Of a stretch of DNA of 64,000 nucleotides, positions 30,405 to 38,511 are shown piece by piece. Each line of letters starts with the position of its first letter. Position 1 is the first letter of the stretch. The position numbers and the translations under genes are program-made. Source of the stretch: Gammaproteobacteria bacterium. Its GTDB lineage: Bacteria; Pseudomonadota; Gammaproteobacteria; SG8-11. Below the pieces are notes generated by a model, which was not told the origin of the DNA, ran no database searches, and was given only the letters and a program-made list of their open reading frames with translations. Where the stretch lies: the NCBI GenBank assembly GCA_024641505.1, contig JAHECY010000013.1, positions 1 through 64,000 of the forward strand, read 5' to 3'.

Positions 30405-30671
30405 ATGACCCGATACCGAAAACGCAGCGATATCACCGCTCAAACCGTCGACGATGAAACCCTGCTACTGGATGTTGCCGGCAACAATATACATCAACTC
30501 AATGCCACCGCTACCCTGGTGTGGGAACACTGCACCGGGGACGCCGACGCCGATCAATTGGTAGCTGTTATTTTGGAACATTACTCGGTCGAACCGGCGC
30601 TGGCGCGTACCGATGTGCAAAATATCCTCGATCAGTTGCTATCCCTTAACCTGATCGAAGCCGTCGAGTAA
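30405..30671 (+). CDS. PqqD-like small protein
   Basis: 88 aa if started at the ATG at 30405; in-frame ATG 30390 and TTG 30375 are alternatives, none with a clear ribosome site. The sequence VDDETLLLDVAGNNIHQLNA, TATLVWEHCTGDADADQLVA and VQNILDQLLSLNLIEAV is the winged-helix PqqD fold, which binds leader peptides and hands them to modifying enzymes in several RiPP pathways. It lies 9 bases before the HprK-like gene and is surely cotranscribed with it. PqqD/HprK-type pairs are also seen outside known RiPP loci, so the substrate is open. Confidence 0.75.
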   Translation: MTRYRKRSDITAQTVDDETLLLDVAGNNIHQLNATATLVWEHCTGDADADQLVAVILEHYSVEPALARTDVQNILDQLLSLNLIEAVE

Positions 30672-30680
30672 GATTCCCGC

Positions 30681-31499
30681 ATGCGGACATTGCAGCTCAA
30701 CATCCTGGGCGTCAACATACAGGCGCATTGCCCAAACAGCTTCGCCTACGACCTGCTGCACGGGTGCTATAGCGCCTTCGTCAACCCGGAACTGTCGCCA
30801 CCACACCTGAATTATGAAATTCACGCCCGAGGCGCAAGCAGTTTTGATATTTGCCTGCACCAGGAAGCACCCATTGTTTGTGAAAACGACTATGAACTGA
30901 TGTATTTTTTCGAGAAAAGCATCACGGTGGAAATGCAGAAGATACGTACCGACTTGCTGTTCCTGCACGGCGGTGCCCTGGAATATCAGGGTAGGTGTTG
31001 CCTGTTTACCGCACCCTCGGGCAGCGGCAAATCCACCACCACCTGGGCGGCCCTGCACCACGGCTTCAATTACATGAGTGATGAATTGGCGCCGATCATT
31101 CCCGGCACCAACATGGTGGCTTGTTACCCCCATGCCCTGTGCCTGAAGACCCCGCCACCGCCGCCCTACGACCTGCCCCCGGGCACCCTCAAAACCGCCC
31201 ACACGCTGCACGTACCTGCGGAAAAATTACCCTGCAAGACGCTGCTTGAGCCGGTGCCGTTGGCTGCGGTGTTCTTCGTCCGTTATGATCCCACGGCCGC
31301 CGCCCCCCAAGTACGCCCGGTAACCACCGCGGAAAGCGGTGCCCGTCTCTACAGTAACGCGTTGAACTTGCTGTGCCATTCCCGTTATGGTCTGGATGTG
31401 GTGATCGCGGCGGCGAGCCGCAGCCGTGGCTTTGAACTGATTACTAATAATCTGGCGGCCAGTTGCGATCTGGTAAAGCAAACAATGAGTCGCGCCTAA
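30681..31499 (+). CDS. HprK-related kinase-like P-loop protein
   Basis: 272 aa. The C-terminal half holds an HPr-kinase-like nucleotide site: LLFLHGGALEYQGRCCLFTA, the Walker A APSGSGKSTTTW (about residues 111-122) and the following MSDELAPII, where HprK has its magnesium-binding Asp-Glu. There is no full HprK signature and no PTS context, so this is one of the HprK-related families found with PqqD-like partners, not a classical HPr kinase. A proline run (TPPPPPYDLPPG) lies near residue 155. Second gene of the pair; its stop is 4 bases from the convergent subtilisin-like gene. Confidence 0.75.
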   Translation: MRTLQLNILGVNIQAHCPNSFAYDLLHGCYSAFVNPELSPPHLNYEIHARGASSFDICLHQEAPIVCENDYELMYFFEKSITVEMQKIRTDLLFLHGGALEYQGRCCLFTAPSGSGKSTTTWAALHHGFNYMSDELAPIIPGTNMVACYPHALCLKTPPPPPYDLPPGTLKTAHTLHVPAEKLPCKTLLEPVPLAAVFFVRYDPTAAAPQVRPVTTAESGARLYSNALNLLCHSRYGLDVVIAAASRSRGFELITNNLAASCDLVKQTMSRA

Positions 31500-31503
31500 G
31501 GCA

Positions 31504-32571
31504 TCAAGGCGTCACCCCACCGATACCGCTGACAACAATATGCGCGATCGAGGCGCCGCGCTTAATTTTGCCGGCAAGCGCCGGATTACTCACCGCCTGG
31601 TCCAGCACCATCTGCCGAATCTGGTAATGACCGACATTGGGATACTGCTGAGTTAAATTGGCTACCAGAGCCGTCACCCGGGGAGTGGCGACGGATGTGC
31701 CCTCGGAAATCATGTAGCCACTGGGATCGTAGAGCTTACGGAACAATGACAGATCGCCTTTGGGCACCGTGGAATTCACATGGGTACCCGGGGCCGCGAT
31801 ATCGACACTGCGCAGACCGTAATTGGAGTGTTTCCACAACCCACCCTCAGCGTCGAGAGCGGCCACGGTGATCATATTGTCGCGTTGCAGACTGGCGGGA
31901 AAGAAACTGTCCGTGGCATCTAAATCATGCCCGAAATTACCGGCTGCGGTAACAATCAAGACACCATGCGCATCCGCGTAGGTCACCGCATCCTGCAACT
32001 GGTAAAATACGTCCGGCTCCACGTAACGCTGCCCGAAACTGCAGTTGATGATCTTGGCGCCGTTGTCCACGGCATAGCGAATGGCAACCGCCGCGTCCGC
32101 CATGTAGGCGGAATTTCCGGGATTGATGAAGGTTACCGCCATCAGGCGCACATTGTCAGCCAATCCATCGATGCCAATGCCATTACCCCGTTGCGCGCCG
32201 ATCACACCCGCCACATGGGTGCCATGTCCTATGCCATCGGGACGCATATACCGGTCTTTCTCGTAATCCGGACCGCCCAAACCGGGATAATAACCAAGAT
32301 TGGAACGCACCAACGAGCGCACGTCACATCCATAGATATCATCCACGCAACCATTGCCATCATCGTCAACATAATCAATGCCATCACGTTCAGCGATGTT
32401 GACCCACATTATTGCCTTAAGATCTTCATGGTGGTAATCAATACCGGAATCGACGACCGCGACGATCACCGGCGGCGCATCGGACGCATTGGCGCCAACA
32501 CCGACCATAACACCGATAAACGCGCCCAATACTATGGTTAGACGCAGGGGTCCCGAGCAAGGATTTATCAT
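31504..32571 (-). CDS. Secreted subtilisin-like serine protease (S8)
   Basis: 355 aa from the ATG at 32571 (a TTG at 32592 is in frame but falls next to a hairpin). Signal peptide: LTIVLGAFIGVMVGVGANAS. Catalytic triad: Asp in VIVAVVDSGIDYHHED, His in GIGHGTHVAGVIGA, Ser in EGTSVATPRVTALVA; the oxyanion Asn is in VTAAGNFGHD. A separate propeptide is not evident, the catalytic domain beginning about 35 residues in, which is unusual for secreted subtilases. It is convergent with the PqqD/HprK pair. A role in maturing a product of that system is only a guess. Confidence 0.88.
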   Translation of the reverse strand: MINPCSGPLRLTIVLGAFIGVMVGVGANASDAPPVIVAVVDSGIDYHHEDLKAIMWVNIAERDGIDYVDDDGNGCVDDIYGCDVRSLVRSNLGYYPGLGGPDYEKDRYMRPDGIGHGTHVAGVIGAQRGNGIGIDGLADNVRLMAVTFINPGNSAYMADAAVAIRYAVDNGAKIINCSFGQRYVEPDVFYQLQDAVTYADAHGVLIVTAAGNFGHDLDATDSFFPASLQRDNMITVAALDAEGGLWKHSNYGLRSVDIAAPGTHVNSTVPKGDLSLFRKLYDPSGYMISEGTSVATPRVTALVANLTQQYPNVGHYQIRQMVLDQAVSNPALAGKIKRGASIAHIVVSGIGGVTP

Positions 32572-32596
32572 GTTTTCGATTCCAGGTAACAAGCAT

Positions 32597-32626
32597 AAAA
32601 AAACGGAGGGCGACCCGCTGGTCGCC
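32597..32626 (-). terminator. Terminator-like hairpin just upstream of the S8 protease gene
   Basis: On the minus strand GGCGACC AGCG GGTCGCC (32626-32609) is followed after 5 bases by seven T (32603-32597). It lies 25 bases before the protease ATG and no minus-strand gene ends nearby, so it is either the end of an unrecognised small RNA or an attenuator in the protease leader. Confidence 0.5.
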
Positions 32627-32851
32627 TTGCTATTTGCTTGTTACGTCCCTCGCGGCTAAAAGCTTTGAGAACACCATCACAGACCATGGCAACTTTTGGC
32701 AATATCGGCCCCGCACGCCAAATACGGGTCGCCATCAATGCCCCGGACATTGTAAAATCGGGTATAAAGTTTCATGCCGGCCAGTCGACTATGTCGATAG
32801 ACACGACATGGAAAAATCCGCTGACATCTAAGAAGTTATGCCTAACCTCCA

Positions 32852-34276
32852 ATGAATACTGTGAGACACAACCGAAAATCCAGAACACTAATATGGCTAT
32901 GGCTTGGAATATGGATAAGCGTTCCCGTCACCCTGCCGCGAAGTGCGTGCGCAGAGCCGGCGGGTGAAATTTCTCAAACCCCGGTCATTGCCCAGGAAAC
33001 CACACAACACGCTGGTATGACCGTGCCGGTCACCAGCCCCCACGATGCCACGGCAGTGACGCCGGCACCTGCCGCCGAAACAGTAGAGGCGACACCCAAA
33101 ACAACGCCACCCGTCGAGGAAAACACTGCAGTGGCACCGGAAAGTGCTACACCCGAGCCAACCGGTGATGTCGGAGGACCGACAATCATCGACACTTATG
33201 TGCAACCGATGATTATCCTTAAGCATGCGGAACCGGTACCGAACGGGGAGGCAATCCCGGGAAACGGCGCCGGGACCGATGATGAAGACCGTGGCAACGC
33301 AACCACGGTACCAGCAGGTCCGGCGCCCATCCTGTCATTACCGGTACCATTGGAATCACCACATAAATTGGAAAGCGTCACGTCTCAAGGTGACGACCCC
33401 GCTGCCCAACAGACCCCCTCAGAAGTCGAACCAACCGACACCGCCGCACCCACCGTCGATGTCACACCACCAGCGACGACGCCGCCGTCACCTGCCGTAG
33501 CGCAACCACAGTCAAGCCCACCGGAAGCCACCAGCCAAAAATCCAGCACCGTCGACGCCCCGGATCGGCAATCTGCTCCCACGCCAGCGCTCCCCAAGCA
33601 GAATGCCGGGGAGCCAAAGCCGGTGTCCGCCGATGGCCCGACGCCACCCGAAAACGTGAGTCCCGCCGCCGAACCGGTTGCCGCACCGCAAGCACCGGTG
33701 CCGGTGACCCCAGAAAACTCTGCGGCCGACAAGCAACCGTCAGCCCCAGCGCCCGCCGCCGCGGCCACGAAAGATCGCTCCACTGAAAAGCCTGCTCAGC
33801 GTCGCCAGTACGGCCCAACCCGTAGCGGACAAACCCTGGCGCAAATCACCAAGGAGGTGCAAATCGACAAGACGGTCGATTTTTACCAATTGCTGTATGC
33901 CATCTTTCTCACCAATCCCGAGGCCTTCGACAACAACAATATCAACGGTCTTAAAAAAGGCGCGATGCTGACCATCCCCAATGGCAGAGACATTTCTCAT
34001 GTGGATGCCGCCGTGGCCAAGGAAAAAATCGCCCAGCACACCGCCCAATGGCGCAGCGCCCAGGCACCGGTAACGGCACCCGCCAAACCAAAAACAAAAA
34101 CCAAAGCGGAATTGGAAACTGCACTGCAGGAAGTCAACAAATTCGCCGCGGAGAACAAGGAATTAGCGGACCGTCTGGCCAGCACCGAGGAACGCATCAA
34201 AGCATTGCTGGAGCAGAACCGGATACGTGATGAGAAGTTGCGCAAAATCGCTGAAAAAATTCAGGAACCCCAGTAG
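32852..34276 (+). CDS. FimV-like protein with LysM-type domain and coiled coil
   Basis: 474 aa. N-terminal signal or anchor (LIWLWLGIWISVPVTL...ACAEP), then about 250 residues of low-complexity Pro/Ala/Thr-rich sequence, then the FimV N-terminal core (YGPTRSGQTLAQITKEVQID, LLYAIFLTNPEAFDNNNING, LKKGAMLTIPNG; about residues 315-375), which is a LysM-like peptidoglycan-binding unit, and a final coiled coil (LEEAL-type heptads from about 410). FimV organises the cell pole, type IV pili and chemosensory arrays in Pseudomonas and HubP-type proteins in Vibrio. The order is unusual, as the LysM core is normally N-terminal; there is no C-terminal TPR, so it is a variant. Confidence 0.72.
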   Translation: MNTVRHNRKSRTLIWLWLGIWISVPVTLPRSACAEPAGEISQTPVIAQETTQHAGMTVPVTSPHDATAVTPAPAAETVEATPKTTPPVEENTAVAPESATPEPTGDVGGPTIIDTYVQPMIILKHAEPVPNGEAIPGNGAGTDDEDRGNATTVPAGPAPILSLPVPLESPHKLESVTSQGDDPAAQQTPSEVEPTDTAAPTVDVTPPATTPPSPAVAQPQSSPPEATSQKSSTVDAPDRQSAPTPALPKQNAGEPKPVSADGPTPPENVSPAAEPVAAPQAPVPVTPENSAADKQPSAPAPAAAATKDRSTEKPAQRRQYGPTRSGQTLAQITKEVQIDKTVDFYQLLYAIFLTNPEAFDNNNINGLKKGAMLTIPNGRDISHVDAAVAKEKIAQHTAQWRSAQAPVTAPAKPKTKTKAELETALQEVNKFAAENKELADRLASTEERIKALLEQNRIRDEKLRKIAEKIQEPQ

Positions 34277-34436
34277 GGTACGTCTTACGCACCGGTTCTT
34301 GATCAAGAACTCAAGCGGAGTTGGCACCTTGAAAAACGCAAAAGCGGTGCGTATTCCTCACCGGTTCTTGATATAAACCTTGATCGGAGTCGCCACTTTC
34401 AAAAAAACAGAAACGGTGCGTAATACGCACCCTACG
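34274..34436. repeat. Composite palindromic repeat element
   Basis: The outer ends GTAGGGTACGTCTTACGCACC and GGTGCGTAATACGCACCCTAC are inverted copies. Between them are two direct units, each starting ACCGGTTCTTGAT (34291 and 34360, 69 bases apart) and ending GGTGCGT. The first bases overlap the stop codon of the FimV-like gene. It belongs to the same family as the 11.5 and 46.4 kb elements and probably also forms a terminator. Confidence 0.7.
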
Positions 34437-34723
34437 CCGGGTTAGTCTGAGTAAAGAACGCTTGTCAGCCTTTTTCCAGAATATTTCTATCGTTTAATGC
34501 ACCCCTTCACCTTCACATTCCCCCTCACCCTCCCCATGCCCCTCCCCGCACCCTCACCAGATGATGCTATCCTCAATTTCCAGCATGTAAATTCTCGGCA
34601 ATATAAGAAAATTCTTATTCACTTAATTTTTGATCCGCTTCTATCCACTGTCCTGTTTATGGTAGTCTACGCAAATAACAAAAAAGGAATATGGTTTATA
34701 CATATTTAAGGATCTGTACCAGT

Positions 34724-36103
34724 ATGAATGGGTTAGACATTAGGGTCGGGATACTAAGTACATCGTCGTTCAATCGAAACCATTTACGCACTCTGCTGAA
34801 AGCCCAGGGCGCGTCGATTGTTTGCACCGGTGATATCAAGGGTTTCATTGCGCCAAAAATCAATCCACCCGATGTATTGCTGGTGGATCTGGACAGTGCG
34901 GATGATTCCGCTCTGGACGCATTGGACGAATTAAACAGTGATTCACCAGTGCCGGTGCTCATCAGTGACGGCATGTCGTTCCCGGAGGTCTCCAGCCCCG
35001 AAGCGGCGACACTGTCTACCAATTTGATGAAAAAACTGCGCGACGCGGTGACCAAGAAACGGCAACAGCAGAAGCCCAAGCCCAAACAAAGCCAGCGCGC
35101 CAGCACCACCAAAACAGCTACCGATGACACCGCGACCACCGGTCCGGTGCGCATCCCGACGAAGAAAGCGCCGCAGGCCGCGGTTGTGGCGGAAACACGT
35201 GTTCCCGCTACCAACGCCAACCTGAAAAAATCCGGTGTCACGCTGGGCATCATCAGCAAATCCAGGACACGCAGCATGGCCATGGCGAAGTTACTGGCCA
35301 ATTTCCCGCGCGTTACGCACCATGTGTTCGGTCCGGGTTTCGATCCCGGCCGGATTCTCGGCGGCTCCGATATCATCTTGATTGATCGCCATAACCTGGG
35401 CGCGGAAGAATTGCCCTGCTTCAAGAAAATGACCGGCCAGCGTTCGGTGCCATTCGTGCTCTGCAACAGCTCGGAAATGACCATGGGCGGCGCCACCAGC
35501 AAGAACTGGAGCGTCAATGTCACCAAACAACTGCGCGCGGCCTTCGACCAGCACGCTGTCGCCCGGCGCCAGAAAAAAAATCCGGCGGCCGCAGCACCAC
35601 AGGGCACCTCCGTATCGATGGCAAACGCCGCTAGCGCTCATGCGGCACCTGGTCAAGTCGCCCCGCAGTGGGATACGGATCAAAAACAAGTACGGGAAAT
35701 TCTGCGCAAGCTTCCCGCCGATGACCGATCGCCAAAGAAATCCCCGGCACCACCGGCGCACATCAAAGCCGAGCAAGAATTCTCATTCGACGATACGCGC
35801 TTTGATGTGCCGCCCGCCGGCAAAAAACGCAAAACCGCCGGTGACCTGCTCAGTGACAACGAAGCACTGGCATTAGCGGGTATCGATGACGACACCTTCG
35901 ACCTGCATTATGAACCGTTCGATTCACCGGGGGATTTCCGCGAAGAAGATTTGCCTGACATTACCCAGTTCATCACCGGTCCGGATGGCGAATTTGGCCT
36001 GCACAATCCATTTCACCTGGAGGAGCAACAGAAGCAGGGCAATCTCAAATCCTGGCTTGGTGGTATCCTGTCGGCGCTGCGCAAGGATCACCGGGCCGGT
36101 TAG
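34724..36103 (+). CDS. Protein with two degenerate receiver-like domains, possibly twitching or chemosensory
   Basis: 459 aa from the ATG at 34724 (an upstream ATG at 34691 lacks support). Residues 1-110 resemble a CheY-like receiver: VGILSTSSFNRNHLRTLLKA, then PPDVLLVDLDSADDSALDAL with an aspartate in the phosphoacceptor position but no acidic pair at the start. Residues about 165-285 repeat the pattern (GVTLGIISKSRTRSMAMAKL, GGSDIILIDRHNLGAEELPC), with no second strong acid site. Linkers are Lys/Gln- and Pro-rich. The first part resembles the CheB-like protein of the Pseudomonas Chp/Pil chemosensory system. Following the FimV-like gene, it may act in pole or pilus control. Confidence 0.55.
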   Translation: MNGLDIRVGILSTSSFNRNHLRTLLKAQGASIVCTGDIKGFIAPKINPPDVLLVDLDSADDSALDALDELNSDSPVPVLISDGMSFPEVSSPEAATLSTNLMKKLRDAVTKKRQQQKPKPKQSQRASTTKTATDDTATTGPVRIPTKKAPQAAVVAETRVPATNANLKKSGVTLGIISKSRTRSMAMAKLLANFPRVTHHVFGPGFDPGRILGGSDIILIDRHNLGAEELPCFKKMTGQRSVPFVLCNSSEMTMGGATSKNWSVNVTKQLRAAFDQHAVARRQKKNPAAAAPQGTSVSMANAASAHAAPGQVAPQWDTDQKQVREILRKLPADDRSPKKSPAPPAHIKAEQEFSFDDTRFDVPPAGKKRKTAGDLLSDNEALALAGIDDDTFDLHYEPFDSPGDFREEDLPDITQFITGPDGEFGLHNPFHLEEQQKQGNLKSWLGGILSALRKDHRAG

Positions 36104-36133
36104 ACCCGCGCGTCACGCCCGAACCGGCCGGCG

Positions 36134-38401
36134 TTACTTCGAGGTATGGGTAAAGACCGTGTCCCAGTCCTCGTGCGGGGCTTGCGCCACGAAGTGTCGC
36201 ACCCGCTCCAGATATACTTGATAGAGACGATTGCCGGGATCGCGCGCGCAAAGATCGTGAAACGCTTCGTCGGCTTCGATCCAGAGCTGTTTGCGGTACA
36301 GCTCCAGGGCATCATGGTACTGGCGCAACTCTTCCAACGTGGCGGTGCCGAGTTCGGCGCGCCGTCCCAGCGGTTCATAGATTCCCACCGGCTCGTCCTT
36401 ACCCATCACGCGCACTCGGTCCAGATCCCGATAGACAAAATCCAGGGTGACATCGCGCGTGGCCTGGCTGACGATAATCGGCACCCCGTACTCCTTGGTC
36501 AAGCGCTCCAGGCGTGAGGCGATGTTTACCGCGTCGCCCAATACGGTATAGGACATGCGATATTCGGATCCCATATTGCCGACGTTCATCATACCGCTGT
36601 TGAGACCAATGCCGATGCGAATCTCCGGCCACCCCATTTTCGCGAAATATGCGTTCATGTCCGGCAGCCTGGTGAGCATCTCCAGCGCGCTGGTCACGGC
36701 ATTGCGCGGGTGATCCAGATCCGGCAGCGGCGCGCCCCAGAAGGACATGATCGCGTCGCCAATGAATTTATCGATAGTGCCGCGATGATGGTGAATTATT
36801 TCCGTCATGTGGGTCAGATACGCGTTGATCATGCGCGATAGTTGCTTCGGCGGCATGGTCTCGGAAATCGAGGTAAAGCCGCGAATATCGCAGAACATTA
36901 CCGTCATTTCGCGGCTTTCCCCTTCCAGATCGAAATCCTCCTGACGATCCACCATTTCGCGTACCAGCTCCGGTGGCACGTAAAAACGGAAGAACGCCGC
37001 CAGGCGCCGTTTATCCTTCTGCTCGACAAAAAATCCGAACGATACATGATTGACGAAATAAACCACCACGAACAGGATCGGTGTCGCCAGTGGCAGCACG
37101 ACATTACGGTTCCAGAAATGGATATTCACGCCCACCAGAATTAGAATAATGCCCAGCGTCACCGGGATCGTCCACAGTGGTGGCAGCCGCGACAAGGTTG
37201 CGGACAGCATCAGCGCAATGACGATGATGGCGATGAATGCTACGCCCTGTACATAGGCCGGACGCTGTTTGATGCTGCCGTCCAGAATACCGGCGATCAC
37301 GTTGGCGTGGATCTCCACCCCCGGATAAACGTTTTGCACGGGCGTGGCGCGCAGATCCAGCAGGCCCGCCGCGGATGTTCCCACCAGGACAATGGCGCCT
37401 TCCAGGGTTTTTTTATCGGCATTGCCGTTGAGCACATCGGTCGCCGAAACATAGGGGAAACTGCCGAAACGCCCGCGGTACGGCACGAGCACGGAGCCGG
37501 TCTCGTCCACCGGAATAGTAAAACCTTCAACCTGCAACCATTCCAGTCCCTTGTTCACGGCCGCGCTTTCGTAGCCCTCGGCCACATGGAAATCAATCTG
37601 CGGATTACCCAATAACGCCCGCACAATGGATAACGCGAATGATTCATACAGCTTATTGTTGAATTCCTGCACCATCAACACGCGCCGGATCACACCGTCG
37701 TCGTCGACCAGGGGTTTATCGATGAACCCGGAGCCGTAGGCGTTTTTCTGCAACAAGCTCAGTGTGGCGCCATAACCCACGGCATTGGAAAACGGCACTT
37801 TCTCCAGATCCGACCCTTGAACCGTCGCCACCGGTGGCGGCAACAGTCCGCGGTTGATGCCCATACCGATATGCTCGATGCCCTTGAAGTAATATCCCAA
37901 CACCACGGCACGATGCTCCAGTGCGCGGGCAAAAATCATGTCCCGGTGCAGAAACGGTTTATAACGTTGATAGGCGGTTTGAAACCGGATATCGTCGCGC
38001 AGCAGGTCGTTGGAAAACTTTTCCAGGACGTCGATGCCGGAGCTGTTGTCTTCCTCGGCGAACAGGATGTCGAAGCCCAGCACACTGATGTCATAATTGT
38101 CGAACAGTTTATCCACCAGGGCCGCGACCTTGTCCCGACCCCAGGGCCAGCGCCCTTCCATCACCAGGCTCTCCTCGTCGATATCGACGATCACCACCCG
38201 GGGATCAATCCCGCTGGGCATGGTGAGGCGCAGGCGCATATCATAGATCGAGTTCTCCAACTGCTCCATGAACGGCAGTTCGATATTGCCCGCCACGTGC
38301 AGTAGAAACAGCGTCATGATGACAATGCTCAGCACCATGCGCGCGATCTTTTGCGCACGCATTTTCAAGACGTTATATACGGGAATGGTCCAATTCGGCA
38401 T
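36134..38401 (-). CDS. CHASE2-domain adenylate/guanylate cyclase
   Basis: 755 aa. An N-terminal membrane segment (IARMVLSIVIMTLFLLHVAG) is followed by the periplasmic CHASE2 sensor (about 35-355; VVIVDIDEESLVMEGRWPWG, VGTSAAGLLDLRATPVQNVY), two or three further membrane segments (about 360-440) and a class III cyclase domain (about 500-680). Catalytic residues are present: the metal-binding aspartates in MTVMFCDIRGFTSIS and KFIGDAIMSFWGA, and the nucleotide-binding VLGDAVNIASRLERL. The enzyme should make cAMP or cGMP in the cytoplasm in answer to an envelope signal. CHASE2 cyclases are often encoded with FecR-domain proteins, and one lies 3 kb upstream on the same strand. Confidence 0.9.
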   Translation of the reverse strand: MPNWTIPVYNVLKMRAQKIARMVLSIVIMTLFLLHVAGNIELPFMEQLENSIYDMRLRLTMPSGIDPRVVIVDIDEESLVMEGRWPWGRDKVAALVDKLFDNYDISVLGFDILFAEEDNSSGIDVLEKFSNDLLRDDIRFQTAYQRYKPFLHRDMIFARALEHRAVVLGYYFKGIEHIGMGINRGLLPPPVATVQGSDLEKVPFSNAVGYGATLSLLQKNAYGSGFIDKPLVDDDGVIRRVLMVQEFNNKLYESFALSIVRALLGNPQIDFHVAEGYESAAVNKGLEWLQVEGFTIPVDETGSVLVPYRGRFGSFPYVSATDVLNGNADKKTLEGAIVLVGTSAAGLLDLRATPVQNVYPGVEIHANVIAGILDGSIKQRPAYVQGVAFIAIIVIALMLSATLSRLPPLWTIPVTLGIILILVGVNIHFWNRNVVLPLATPILFVVVYFVNHVSFGFFVEQKDKRRLAAFFRFYVPPELVREMVDRQEDFDLEGESREMTVMFCDIRGFTSISETMPPKQLSRMINAYLTHMTEIIHHHRGTIDKFIGDAIMSFWGAPLPDLDHPRNAVTSALEMLTRLPDMNAYFAKMGWPEIRIGIGLNSGMMNVGNMGSEYRMSYTVLGDAVNIASRLERLTKEYGVPIIVSQATRDVTLDFVYRDLDRVRVMGKDEPVGIYEPLGRRAELGTATLEELRQYHDALELYRKQLWIEADEAFHDLCARDPGNRLYQVYLERVRHFVAQAPHEDWDTVFTHTSK

Positions 38402-38445
38402 GAAAGTATTAACGGCATCACAAAGATTTCATAAACCCTTGAAAA

Positions 38446-38477
38446 CCAAAAAAAATGCCGGCTATTGGCCGGCATTT
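38446..38477 (-). terminator. Rho-independent terminator of the beta-helix lipoprotein gene
   Basis: A perfect 10-bp stem AAATGCCGGC/GCCGGCATTT with a 5-base loop is preceded on the plus strand by a run of A, which is a U-run for minus-strand transcripts. It lies about 35 bases after the 38512 stop and just before the cyclase start, separating the two genes. Confidence 0.85.
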
Positions 38478-38511
38478 CCTAGGGGAGAATTTTTTTATTA
38501 GTTTCTTGGGG

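Noticed and set aside
32631-32850. A known riboswitch class upstream of the S8 protease
   Set aside because: I compared the minus strand with the c-di-GMP-I (GGGACG...GCAAAGC) and fluoride consensus sequences; only a partial GGGACG match appears, which is not enough.
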